DNA of 44,921 nucleotides from UBA11612 sp963976395 (GTDB lineage Bacteria > Pseudomonadota > Alphaproteobacteria > Rhodospirillales > Rhodospirillaceae). Made by a program: the position numbers and the translations under genes. The notes under the pieces are model-generated. The model was not told the DNA's origin. It did no database searches and worked only from the letters and a program-made list of their open reading frames with translations. Location of the stretch: assembly GCA_963976395.1 (NCBI GenBank), contig CAXBLG010000020.1, forward strand, positions 1 to 44,921. The letters run 5' to 3'. Shown piece after piece: positions 16,367 to 25,116 of this stretch (position 1 is the stretch's first letter; each line of letters starts with the position of its first letter).

Positions 16367-19300
16367 ATGCTGGTTCCTATGACATCCGAGTCCACAACAC
16401 CCCACGCTCCGTTCGTTCATTTGCGCGTCCATTCGGCTTATTCCATGGCCGAGGGAGCGATCAAGGTTCCCGATCTCGCTAAGCTGTGCGTGGCAAATGA
16501 AATGCCGGCGGTGGCGCTGACGGACACGCGCAACCTATTCGGTGCACTCGAATTTTCTAAAGCCTGTGCGGGCGCAGGTGTGCAGCCGATCATCGGTTGT
16601 CAGGTTTCCATACGCCGCGAAGATCCGCAAACCGGGCAAATTCCGAACGGACGTTTACCTGAACCCGATCAGTTGGTTTTGCTTGTGCAAAACGCGGTGG
16701 GGTACGGCAATCTTATCAAACTCGTGAGCCACGCTTTTTTGACAACAGACTCCGGCGAAACCCCACAAATTAGTTGGGCGGATGTCGCGGGCCATACTGA
16801 GGGACTAATTGCACTGACAGCTGGTCCGGCGGGCGCTCTCGGTAGGTTGCTGCTGGAAGGGCAGCGGCCAAAGGCCGAGGAACACCTGTCGCACCTTGAG
16901 GGCTTGTTTCCGGGGCGACTTTATATCGAGCTTATGCGACACGGTCTGCAGAGCGAGGAACGCCTAGAGCCCGCATTGATCGACCTTGCCTACGCGCGCG
17001 ATATTCCTCTGGTGGCGACAAATGAGTGCTTCTTTACTGATGCAGGGATGTACACGGCCCATGATGCGCTGATCTGTATTGCTGAAAAATCTTTTGTGTC
17101 GATGCCTAACCGGCGCCGCCTCACGCCTCATCACCGTTTCAAAACCGCGCAAGAGATGGTTGATCTGTTTGCCGACATCCCTGAAGCCGTAAATAACACG
17201 CTGGTAGTCGCACAGCGCTGCGCTTTTAAAGTTGATGAGCGCGCCCCCATTTTGCCGAAGTCGCCTAAGACCGGTGACCGCACGGAGGAGGAAGCGCTGC
17301 GGGAATTGGCGAGCGCCGGTCTTGACGAACGCTTGCAGCAGTTGGTGTTTAGCGAAGACATGTCGCCGGAAGACCGCGCGGCGGCTGCCAAGCCCTACCG
17401 CGAGCGTTTGGACTACGAACTGGAGGTGATCGGGAAGATGGGGTTCCCAGGTTACTTCATGATCGTTGCCGACTTTATCCAATGGGCGAAAGGCCAGGAC
17501 ATACCGGTTGGGCCGGGGCGCGGCTCGGGCGCAGGGTCTGTGGTGGCCTGGGCACTGACCATCACCGATATGGATCCGCTGCGTTTCGGATTGCTGTTCG
17601 AGCGGTTTTTGAATCCTGAACGTGTATCGATGCCTGACTTCGACATCGACTTTTGCCAGGATCGACGCGACGAAGTTATTCGATATGTGCAGGCCGAATA
17701 CGGTCGCGACAGGGTTGCGCAAATCATCACCTTTGGAAAACTCCAAGCGCGTGCGGTGCTGCGCGGCGTGGGGCGCGTTCTGGAGATGCCGCTCGGCTAT
17801 GTGGACAAGATTTGTAAGATGGTCCCTAACAATCCGGCCAGCCCGGTGACGTTGAGTGAGGCCATCAATACCGAGCCCGATCTGCAGAACCTGCGCGAAA
17901 CCGACGACAGCGTCCGTCAGCTTCTTGATATTTCGCTGAAGCTTGAAGGGCTTTACGCCCACGCCTCTACTCACGCCGCCGGTGTGGTGATCGGCGACCG
18001 GCCCTTGGATGAATTGGTGCCGCTGTACCGCGACCCTAATTCGGATATGCCCGTCACTCAGTTCAATATGAAGTGGGTCGAACAGGCGGGGCTGGTGAAG
18101 TTCGATTTTCTTGGTCTGAAGACCCTGACGGTTTTAGAGCGCGCGGTGAAGCTGCTGCGTCGCCGCGACATCAATATCGATCTGACAAAACTGCCTTTGG
18201 ATGATGCGGCGACCTTTGCCATGCTGATCCGTGCCGATACGGCGTGTTTCAGTTGGAAAGTACGGGCATGCGCGACGTACTGCGTAAATTGAAGCCCGAT
18301 GTGTTTGAAGACATCATTGCGGTGGTGGCATTGTATCGTCCGGGTCCTATGGACAATATCCCGAGCTTCATCAATCGTAAGCAAGGGCTAGAGCCTATCG
18401 ACTATCTGCATCCGTCGCTTGAGACGGTTCTGAAAGAAACCTATGGGATCATGGTTTATCAGGAGCAGGTCATGCAGGCTGCGCAGGTGCTGGCCGGTTA
18501 TAGCCTCGGCAGCGCCGATTTGTTGCGGCGGGCTATGGGCAAAAAGATTCAGTCCGAGATGGATGCCCAGCGTAGCGCCTTTGTGGACGGGGCGGCCGCG
18601 CGCGGTATCGACCGGGGCAAGGCGTCGGACATTTTCGATACTATCGACAAGTTCGCGGGCTACGGTTTCAACAAATCGCACGCGGCTGCCTATGCAATGG
18701 TTGCTTATCAAACGGCCTATCTTAAAGCGAACTATCCGGTAGAGTTTATGGCCGCGTCGATGACGCTTGATATGCACAATATCGATAAGCTGGCCGCGTT
18801 CCGCGGCGAGTTGACGCGGCTTGGTATCGAAATACTGCCGCCGGATGTGAACAAGTCCGAAGTCACTTTTGCCGTTGAGGATGGCGCAATTCGCTATGCC
18901 CTCGCGGCCGTTAAAAATGTCGGCGTCGGGGCGATGGAAGCCTTGGTCGCGGCGCGCGAAAAGAACGGCCCCTTCAAGTCATTGAGCGATTTTGCCGGAC
19001 GGTTGGATGGCTCGGTGGTTAATAAGCGCTTGCTCGAGAATCTTGTGCGGGCCGGAGCAATGGATTGCATCCACGATAACCGCGCGCAACTCTTCGAAGG
19101 CGTAGAAACAGTCCTGCGTCACGCACAACACAATGCAAACGAACGTGCTTCGCAACAGGTGAGTCTGTTTGCGGGCGACGCTACTGTTGCGGCAATTTCA
19201 CTGCCAAATGTGCCGGACTGGCGACCAATGGAGCGGTTGAGCGAAGAATTTAACGCAATCGGATTTTATCTGTCTGCGCACCCGCTTGATGCTTATGCCG

Positions 19301-19848
19301 GGACGCTGGAGGCGCTGAAGGTGGTAAAAGCCAAGGATGTAAACGCGCTGACTCCTCAAGACTGTTCTGCGCCCGTGCGTATGGCCGGGACTGTTGTTTC
19401 AAAACGCGAGCGGGTAGGGCGGCGGGGCAACAAGTACGCATTCGTAGCCCTGTCTGACGATACGGGTACGTTCGAGATCACGATGTTCTCGGAAGTTTTG
19501 TCTGCCTCACGCGAGTTACTGGACTCCGGCGCCCCGGTGCTGTTGACCTTGGATGCGCAGTTAGAAGAGGACAAAGTTCGACTTCTGACCAGTCGGGTTG
19601 AAGGGCTTGAAAAAGCCCTCGCAGCCCGGGTGCGTAACCTCAAAATCCACGTCGAAAAAGATGTGCCGGTAGATGAATTGCAGGCCTTGATGGAAGCTGA
19701 TGGCCGGGGCAAGGGGCGGGTGATGGTTCTGACCCGCTCAAACGGCCATATGATCGAGGTGGCCCTGCCGGGGGGGTACGCGATTCAATCCAAGACCCTG
19801 GCTGGACTGAAAGATGTGCCTGGGGTCGTCGAAATTCGCGAATTTTGA
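16367..19848 (+). pseudogene. dnaE: DNA polymerase III alpha subunit DnaE, interrupted by a one-base frameshift
   Basis: Replicative polymerase subunit of about 1160 residues if the frame is restored. The first frame (16367-18292) carries the PHP domain (HLRVHSAYSMAEGAIKVPDL), the polymerase motif GPGRGSGAGSVVAW and the catalytic aspartates D424 and D426 in MPDFDIDF. It then runs into an out-of-frame tail. The second frame resumes with VFQLESTGMRDVLRKLKP and continues through the fingers (GYGFNKSHAAAYAMVAYQ), a helix-hairpin-helix region and an OB fold (VRMAGTVVSKRERVGRRGNK) to 19848. The expected protein text is ADTGVFQLES, so one base, most simply a G in the GG at 18241-18242, is missing. 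No slippery heptamer is seen. Because dnaE is normally essential, a sequencing or assembly error is the leading explanation. Start may be ATG 16367 or 16379. Confidence 0.9.
18239..18246 (+). other. Site of the -1 frameshift in dnaE
   Basis: The bases ACGGCGTG stand where ACG-GGC-GTG (Thr-Gly-Val) is expected from the family sequence ADTGVFQLES. Both sides read as intact DnaE, so the break is confined to this point. Confidence 0.85.
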
Positions 19849-20221
19849 TCGCGTTGCACGGGCGCCCACCACCGTCATCACTTGTGGTTCATGGCATGCA
19901 AAAAGATAAACGTACTAGCCGAATTTGAATGATCTACCTCGTCTCACGGTCGAATACCTGTTCAACGGCTTATTCTGAATCGCGCTCAAACGGAACGGTC
20001 GTATTTGGGAAGCCAAGTTTTGTTTGGTTATAAGGACGTAATGACGGCGCGTGACCTAGTAAAGATTACTTGTCTGACCATCAGTGTGATTTCCACGTTT
20101 TCCGGTTAGCGGTTTCACTATTTGCAGAACTGGACAATGCCTCGGTCGGCGCTTAAAATTTTTAAGTGCTGAAATTCGTTTCTCGCAGTGGATCAGAATT
20201 TGCACAATTGAAGGATCTTTT
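19849..20221. other. 373-base intergenic region after dnaE
   Basis: No reading frame with a recognisable product, no tRNA and no clear intrinsic terminator were seen directly after dnaE. The only marked element is the AT-rich palindrome at 20149-20169, listed separately. The promoter of the following secreted-protein gene must lie here. Confidence 0.5.
20149..20169. promoter_or_regulatory. AT-rich palindrome upstream of the COG4315-like gene
   Basis: The 21 bases centred on 20159 read the same on both strands except one G-T pair (arms GCGCTTAAAA and TTTTAAGTGC). It lies 52 bases before the next start codon. This looks like a dimeric regulator site or a hairpin; the factor is unknown. Confidence 0.35.
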
Positions 20222-20776
20222 ATGCATTCGATCACCTCAACGATTATTGCCGGCGCACTTTTGTTTCTATCTTCCGCGTTTGCACTGGCCGCCAATGATC
20301 CGCCGGAACACCTGGAGCATCCGGGGGTGGTGGCGCTGTCTCAGGAAACGGATGGCAGTTGGATTTATAAATCGTTTCCTGATTTCCGTCCGCTTTACGT
20401 ATTTGAAGGCGATGAACCCGGCAAATCGAATTGCGCTGATCGGGCGTGTACTGCCGTTTGGCCCATCGTGAAAGCTAATGAAAACGACGAACCTGTGGGC
20501 AATTGGACAATTGTCGAGCGAGATGACGGAGATCGGCAGTGGGCTTACAAGGGATACCCAGTGTACAGATTCTTCATAGATACGCCTAACAACCCACGGG
20601 GCGTTGGGATGCGCGAAGGTTGGTACTATGACGTAATCACGATTGACAAATTTTTCATGAATATGATCAACAATCCCCAGGGCACTAGGCTGCCTGAAGG
20701 CAAGTACTATGAAGAGTCCACGGACCGTGCCTTGCTGGATGATGATCGGCCCGCTTGGCGCCTTCTCGAACCTTAG
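20222..20776 (+). CDS. Secreted protein with COG4315-type repeats
   Basis: A 184-residue exported protein with a signal peptide (about 1-24, ending FALAA). AAGGA lies 6 bases before the ATG. Two copies of the family's Y-x-aromatic motif are visible: PLYVFEGDEPGKSNC followed by CTAVWPIV, and WAYKGYPVYRFFIDTPNNP. The pattern DxPGKSNCxxxC..xWP and QWAYKGxPxY is characteristic of the COG4315 predicted-lipoprotein group, although there is no lipobox cysteine at the signal end, so this copy is probably soluble in the periplasm. Two cysteines seven residues apart after PGKSN may form a disulfide. The biochemical role of the family is unknown; some members are linked to redox or stress. It stands alone, downstream of dnaE. 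Confidence 0.8.
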   Translation: MHSITSTIIAGALLFLSSAFALAANDPPEHLEHPGVVALSQETDGSWIYKSFPDFRPLYVFEGDEPGKSNCADRACTAVWPIVKANENDEPVGNWTIVERDDGDRQWAYKGYPVYRFFIDTPNNPRGVGMREGWYYDVITIDKFFMNMINNPQGTRLPEGKYYEESTDRALLDDDRPAWRLLEP

Positions 20777-20896
20777 ATTGAGACATACTTACAACGCCAA
20801 GGTGACTCCGCTGCTTGTTCGGCTGGACAAAATAAAGTGCGGGCTCAGCCAAGAACGGGCACCAGCGAGATCGCCTAGTTGAGAGAATGCTCTATT

Positions 20897-21394
20897 CTAT
20901 CCGTGCGCGGTGAAGACGTAGTCGTGCCAGTATTTGATTTTGCCGTTCTCTATAATCAACAGCCCGACAGCTTCGGTCCCTTCATCGTCGCGCTTGCCGC
21001 CTTTCATGGTGTAATCGATGCGTTTTATAAAGACAGCTGGCCCCAAAGCATGCGCCTCAGTCACCTGAAGTTCGAAGCCTTCACCTAACGCGAGAAGAGG
21101 CTCGAATACCTTCTTAACCGTATCTCGGCCGACAAGAGGTTGCGGGGGGCCTGGATTGATCGTGATAAAGCAGTTTTCGGCAAGATCTGCGACCAAGTCT
21201 TCAAGCTTCGGGTTCGGCCCAATCCAAGCGGCCATGTAGTCTTTAACCAGTTTTATGTTGGCGCTTTCCGCCGCAGTCGGTGTCGCGGCGTTTGCCTTTC
21301 CTATAAACAGGGATGCAATTCCGGCTGCACCGAATGCACCAACGCTCGCCAACGCCGTACGGCGCGAGGCCGCATTTTCTGAATTGTCAGTCAT
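20897..21394 (-). CDS. Tat-exported limonene-epoxide-hydrolase-like protein
   Basis: A 165-residue NTF2-fold protein. ATG at 21394 is chosen because it gives a twin-arginine leader (AASRRTALASVGAFGAAG) ending near KANA; an upstream ATG at 21448 would add 18 residues before it. The mature domain resembles limonene-1,2-epoxide hydrolase: N80 in TINPGPPQPLVGRDTV, R125 and D127 in IKRIDYT, and D158 in GKIKYWHDYVF. These match the Asp-Arg-Asp catalytic set and the water-holding Asn of that family, while the usual Tyr two residues before the Asn is not present. Export through Tat is unusual for this mainly cytoplasmic group. A different SnoaL-like function cannot be excluded. It converges with the COG4315-like gene across a 120-base gap. 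Confidence 0.72.
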   Translation of the reverse strand: MTDNSENAASRRTALASVGAFGAAGIASLFIGKANAATPTAAESANIKLVKDYMAAWIGPNPKLEDLVADLAENCFITINPGPPQPLVGRDTVKKVFEPLLALGEGFELQVTEAHALGPAVFIKRIDYTMKGGKRDDEGTEAVGLLIIENGKIKYWHDYVFTAHG

Positions 21395-21782
21395 ATTACC
21401 CCATTTCAGTTGACCCGCAGCCCCTCTACGGCCTCGGAGCGTATACATATTCTGGCTTTATCTTAAGGCGCATAGGCCATCAATACATCTAAATAGAATG
21501 CGTCTAAGGTAGGCCGTCATCGCTGTTAAATCCCGGGCAAGGCTCAGTGGGCCGAGACCTTCTCGGGGTTCAAACCGTGCCTAGGGTCTTGGAAATCCGT
21601 AAATTCTAGCCTGCGGTGCCTTCAGTCCTTGCTTTTGCGCCGCGAAGCCCTTAGAACCCGCGCTATTCCACACGCGGATTGGGGCGTTCCGGGAGTTCCG
21701 GACGTCCATCCGGTGCAGAGGGGCGGTGCTAGGCCCTAATGCTCACCTTCCGCGGAGGCACAACCGGAGAAAAGAGGACACC
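21395..21782. other. Intergenic region holding the rpsB leader
   Basis: Upstream region of both rpsB (plus) and the Tat-exported gene (minus). Several GC-rich hairpins can be drawn: CCGAGA-CCT-TCTCGG (21552-21566), CCGCG...CGCGG around 21658-21677, and CCGGA...TCCGG around 21698-21713. Such leaders are expected for a ribosomal-protein operon, but no known S2-leader class was matched by eye. Confidence 0.45.
21536..21581 (+). ncRNA. Candidate structured RNA element upstream of rpsB
   Basis: GGCAAGG (21536-21542) can pair with CCGTGCC (21575-21581) with one mismatch, enclosing a perfect 6-bp hairpin CCGAGA/TCTCGG with a 3-base loop (21552-21566). The enclosed text also has GCTCAGTGG and GGTTCAAACC, which echo the D-arm and T-arm of a tRNA, but the element is too short for a tRNA. 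Strand and function are assumed from rpsB. Confidence 0.25.
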
Positions 21783-22688
21783 ATGGCGCCGCCATCATTT
21801 TCTATGCGTCAGCTCATCGAAGCTGGCTGTCATTTCGGACACAGTACACGTCGCTGGAATCCCAAGATGAAACCGTACCTGTTTGGGGTGCGGGACGGGG
21901 TTCACATCATCGACCTTCAACAAACCGTTCCTATGCTTCAGCGCGCTGTGCAGGCCGTGCATGACGTTACCGCCGCCGGCGGACGTGTGCTGTTCGTAGG
22001 TACGAAGCGCCAAGCCCAAGACTTGGTTAAAGAATATGCCGAGCGTTGCGGGCAGTACTATATCAACCACCGCTGGCTGGGCGGCACGCTTACCAACTGG
22101 AAGACCGTTTCCAATTCCATCAAGCGTCTGAAAGACCTGGAAGCACGTCTTGCCGATGAGCAACAGCTTCAGGGTTTGACCAAAAAGGAACAGCTGACCT
22201 TGCAGCGCGAGCAGGAAAAGCTGAACCGTTCGCTGGGCGGCATTAAAGATATGGGCGGTCTGCCCGACATCATTTTTGTGATCGACACCAACAAAGAAGA
22301 TATCGCCGTCGCCGAAGCCAACGTGCTGAATATTCCGGTTGCCGCGGTGGTCGATAGTAACTCCGACCCCAAGGGCATCACTTATCCCATTCCTGGGAAC
22401 GACGACGCGATCCGCGCCATCAAGCTCTATTGTGAGTTGGTTGCCGGTACGGTGCTTGACGGTATTCAGGATGAGATGAAGACTGCCGGCGTGGACATCG
22501 GTGAACAAGACGAGGTGCCGACGGAAGGTCTACCGGAGAGCGGATCTGAAGACGGAGAGTCAACTGCGAAGAAGTCTCGCAGTCGCGCCAAAAAGGCGGA
22601 CGCCGCTCCTGAAGAATCTGCTGTTGTAGAAGCTCCTGCTGCAGAAGCTCCTGCTGAAAAATCACCGGCCGAGGTTGCAGGCGCTTAG
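21783..22688 (+). CDS. rpsB: 30S ribosomal protein S2
   Basis: Component of the small ribosomal subunit head. The ATG at 21783 follows AGAAAAGAGGA and yields the expected N-terminus SMRQLIEAGCHFGHSTRRWN. The core through about residue 245 carries family blocks such as GVRDGVHIIDLQQT, LFVGTKRQAQDLV, INHRWLGGTLTNW and PGNDDAIRAI. The protein is 301 residues. The last 50 or so are an acidic then Lys/Ala/Glu-rich tail (KKSRSRAKKAD, APAAEAPAEK) of the kind many alphaproteobacterial S2 proteins have. It heads the block rpsB-tsf-pyrH-frr. An upstream in-frame start is possible but lacks family support. Confidence 0.97.
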   Translation: MAPPSFSMRQLIEAGCHFGHSTRRWNPKMKPYLFGVRDGVHIIDLQQTVPMLQRAVQAVHDVTAAGGRVLFVGTKRQAQDLVKEYAERCGQYYINHRWLGGTLTNWKTVSNSIKRLKDLEARLADEQQLQGLTKKEQLTLQREQEKLNRSLGGIKDMGGLPDIIFVIDTNKEDIAVAEANVLNIPVAAVVDSNSDPKGITYPIPGNDDAIRAIKLYCELVAGTVLDGIQDEMKTAGVDIGEQDEVPTEGLPESGSEDGESTAKKSRSRAKKADAAPEESAVVEAPAAEAPAEKSPAEVAGA

Positions 22689-22701
22689 GCGTCTGCAATT
22701 T

Positions 22702-22751
22702 CTGAAAACTTTCAGTCTTCTGCGGTGCCGGTGGGATATATTGTCGGCACC
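22702..22751 (+). promoter_or_regulatory. Two hairpins between rpsB and tsf
   Basis: CTGAAA-AC-TTTCAG (22702-22715) is followed by GGTGCCG (22724-22730) pairing with CGGCACC (22745-22751) over a 14-base loop. No T-run follows, so this is more likely an attenuator or processing site that adjusts tsf level than a full stop. Confidence 0.4.
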
Positions 22752-22783
22752 TAAGTAGAATTGCGACACGACGAGGAATAAGA

Positions 22784-23710
22784 ATGGCTCAGATTACCGC
22801 TCAATTGGTGAAAGACCTGCGTGAAAAAACCGGCGCGGGTATGATGGACTGTAAAAAAGCGCTTGGAGAAACCGACGGTGAAATGGAAGCCGCGGTTGAC
22901 TGGCTGCGCAAAAAGGGCCTGTCTGCGGCTGCGAAAAAATCCGGCAGAGTAGCGGCTGACGGCTTGATCGGCGTCGTGGTCGAGGGCTCTGCGGGTGCCA
23001 TTTTGGAAGTAAATGCTGAGACAGATTTTGTCGCCAGAAACGAGTCCTTTCAAAACTTCGTCGAAACAACAACGCAGTTGGCGCTTGGTGCTCAGGGCGA
23101 TGTGGAAAAACTGAAGGCCGTTACGTACACGGGTGAAAGCCGTACGGTTGCAGAGCAACTTACCCACACCATCGCGACCATTGGCGAAAATATGACAATC
23201 CGTCGCAGTGCATACTTGTCTGTTCAGCAGGGTGTGGTGACGTCCTATGTTCACTCGGCCGCAAAGCCCGGTTTGGGCCGTATTGGTGTTTTGGTGGCGC
23301 TTGAGTCCACTGGAGATCAAGGCAAGCTGGGGGAACTCGGCAAGCAGTTGGCCATGCACATAGCAGCCGCCAGCCCACAGTTCCTCTCTCCGTCGGATGT
23401 AGACACGGCAACGCTTGAGCGGGAAAAGTCGATTTACCGCGATCAGGCGACCGCTTCGGGGAAGCCGGCTGATATCGTTGAAAAGATGGTCGAAGGCCGG
23501 GTCCGCAAGTACTATGAAGAAGTTGTGCTTCTGGAGCAGGCTTACATCATGGCCGACAAGACCAAAGTGAGCCAAGCCGTCGAAGCCGCCGCCAAGGATA
23601 TCGGTGCGCCAGTTAAGGTGTCGGGATTTGTTCGCTACGGCCTGGGCGAAGGCATCCAGAAGGAAGAGTCCGACTTCGCCGCGGAGGTGGCTGCAGTCGC
23701 AGGAACTTGA
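22784..23710 (+). CDS. tsf: Translation elongation factor Ts
   Basis: Guanine nucleotide exchange factor that recycles EF-Tu. The 308 residues match the usual length. The N-terminal UBA-like domain is clear (AQITAQLVKDLREKTGAGMM, then DCKKALGETDGEMEAAVDWL). The family motif ETDFVARNESF follows near residues 84-94, then the two core subdomains, including AMHIAAASPQFLSPSDV and RKYYEEVVLLEQ. GAGGA precedes the ATG. The 95-base gap after rpsB contains two hairpins, and tsf is normally co-transcribed with rpsB. Confidence 0.97.
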   Translation: MAQITAQLVKDLREKTGAGMMDCKKALGETDGEMEAAVDWLRKKGLSAAAKKSGRVAADGLIGVVVEGSAGAILEVNAETDFVARNESFQNFVETTTQLALGAQGDVEKLKAVTYTGESRTVAEQLTHTIATIGENMTIRRSAYLSVQQGVVTSYVHSAAKPGLGRIGVLVALESTGDQGKLGELGKQLAMHIAAASPQFLSPSDVDTATLEREKSIYRDQATASGKPADIVEKMVEGRVRKYYEEVVLLEQAYIMADKTKVSQAVEAAAKDIGAPVKVSGFVRYGLGEGIQKEESDFAAEVAAVAGT

Positions 23711-23740
23711 TCGGCCGCGCGGACTTCCGCCGGTTTCTAT

Positions 23741-23756
23741 CGGCGCGTATGCGCCG
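23741..23756 (+). promoter_or_regulatory. GC-rich hairpin between tsf and pyrH
   Basis: CGGCGC-GTAT-GCGCCG is a perfect 6-bp stem with a 4-base loop, 14 bases before the pyrH start. It lacks a T-run. It may mark partial termination or RNA processing within the operon. Confidence 0.4.
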
Positions 23757-23770
23757 CTGTGGAGTAAGAA

Positions 23771-24502
23771 ATGGTCGAGGGGCTGCCGTATAAACGCGTG
23801 CTGGTGAAGGTGTCAGGCGAAGGTCTGATGGGCGCCGGCGAGTTTGGTTTGGACAAGGATGCCTTGTCCAAGCTTGCGCAAGACGTGAAAGCGGTGGTGG
23901 CCGCAGGACGCCAGATTTGTTTGGTCATTGGCGGCGGAAACATATTCCGTGGATTGACCGGCGCGGCGACGGGCATGGACCGGACCACTGCCGACTACAT
24001 GGGTATGTTGGCCACAATCATGAACGCGCTGGCCGTGCAGAATGCCCTCGAAATGATTGGTGTACCGACCCGCGTGCAATCGGCGATAGCTATGGCACAG
24101 GTCTGTGAATCCTATATCCGCCGGAGGGCTGTGCGCCACATGGAGAAGGGGCGTGTCGTGATCTTCGCCGCCGGAACCGGGAATCCATTCTTTACAACAG
24201 ATACAGCGGCCGCATTGCGTGCGGTGGAGATGAACTGTGATGCCTTGCTCAAGGCAACCCAGGTGGACGGCGTGTACGACGCAGATCCGAATAAAACCAA
24301 AAATGCGAAACGTTACGAGCGCCTGACTTTCGACAAAGTTATGGCGGATAACCTTCAAGTCATGGACACAACGGCTATTGCGCTTGCGCGGGAAAATCAC
24401 CTTCCGATTATAGTGTTCAACATGCACGAGGATGATGCCATCGCGCACGTTCTTGAAGGTCGTGGTCTGTTTACAACCATCGCTAATTCCGTTGAAGCCT
24501 AA
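23771..24502 (+). CDS. pyrH: Uridylate kinase (UMP kinase)
   Basis: Phosphorylates UMP to UDP in pyrimidine nucleotide synthesis. The 243-residue amino-acid-kinase-fold protein has KVSGEGLMG near residue 12, the glycine loop VIGGGNIFRG, DYMGMLATIMNALAVQ, and the C-terminal DADPNKTKNAKRYERLTF and VFNMHEDDAI. Bacterial UMP kinases are hexamers controlled by GTP and UTP; that is family knowledge. GGAG is 6 bases before the ATG. Its position between tsf and frr is the standard bacterial order. Confidence 0.97.
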   Translation: MVEGLPYKRVLVKVSGEGLMGAGEFGLDKDALSKLAQDVKAVVAAGRQICLVIGGGNIFRGLTGAATGMDRTTADYMGMLATIMNALAVQNALEMIGVPTRVQSAIAMAQVCESYIRRRAVRHMEKGRVVIFAAGTGNPFFTTDTAAALRAVEMNCDALLKATQVDGVYDADPNKTKNAKRYERLTFDKVMADNLQVMDTTAIALARENHLPIIVFNMHEDDAIAHVLEGRGLFTTIANSVEA

Positions 24503-24549
24503 CGCGGAATGTTTTGGCGGTTTGAGAACGCAAACGGGGTGAGGGTACG

Positions 24550-25116
24550 ATGAGCCAAGAATTTTCCGCGCTAGAACTAGATCTTCAGCATAAGATGGAG
24601 GTGAGCTTAGAGCACGCGAAGAAGGAGTTCTCGGGCTTGCGCACCGGGCGCGCTTCAACCGCTCTTCTTGAACCGGTGATGGTCGAGGCCTACGGCAGCC
24701 ATATGCCGCTTAATCAAGTTGCCAGCGTTTCCGTCCCTGAACCGCGCCTGCTTTCTGTCTCGGTATGGGACAAAGGCATGGCGAAGGCCGTTGAAAAGGC
24801 TATTCGTGATTCCAGTCTCGGCCTGAATCCTGTTTCTGACGGAACGCTGATCCGCGTGCCCATTCCGCCGCTCACATCAGAGCGTCGCGCGGAGCTTATA
24901 AAAGTTGCTCATAAATACGCAGAGCATGCGCGTGTAGCGATCCGCAACGTTCGCCGGGAAGGCAACGAGACGCTCAAGAAGATGGAAAAAGACAACGCTA
25001 TTTCCAAAGATGAGCACCATAAATTTGCAGATCAGGTACAGAAGATGACCGACGACTTTGTGTCGAGGGTCGATGAAGCTCTGAGATCAAAAGAAGCGGA
25101 AATTACGCAGGTCTGA
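24550..25116 (+). CDS. frr: Ribosome recycling factor
   Basis: Releases ribosomes from mRNA after termination, together with EF-G. The 188 residues have the family blocks FSGLRTGRASTALLEPVMVE, MPLNQVASVSVPEPR, GTLIRVPIPPLTSERR and RVAIRNVRREGN. Length and motifs are typical (185-187 in most species). GAGGG lies 4 bases before the ATG. The stop shares one base with the start of uppS (TGATG), so the two are translationally coupled. Confidence 0.97.
   Translation: MSQEFSALELDLQHKMEVSLEHAKKEFSGLRTGRASTALLEPVMVEAYGSHMPLNQVASVSVPEPRLLSVSVWDKGMAKAVEKAIRDSSLGLNPVSDGTLIRVPIPPLTSERRAELIKVAHKYAEHARVAIRNVRREGNETLKKMEKDNAISKDEHHKFADQVQKMTDDFVSRVDEALRSKEAEITQV

Noticed and set aside
16964..17974. A 336-codon frame antisense to dnaE
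   Set aside because: It mirrors the coding bias of dnaE, has no recognisable motifs, and the opposite strand is clearly DnaE.
18236..18250. Programmed ribosomal frameshift in dnaE
   Set aside because: No slippery heptamer of repeated A or T codons and no family precedent here; a missing G explains it more simply.
21536..21581. A complete tRNA gene
   Set aside because: Too short, with no anticodon arm of normal size and no acceptor end; kept only as a structured element.
22751..23575. A 274-codon frame antisense to tsf
   Set aside because: Shadow of EF-Ts coding; no family features.
23813..24658. A 281-codon frame antisense to pyrH and frr
   Set aside because: Crosses two well-defined genes on the other strand and has no motifs.
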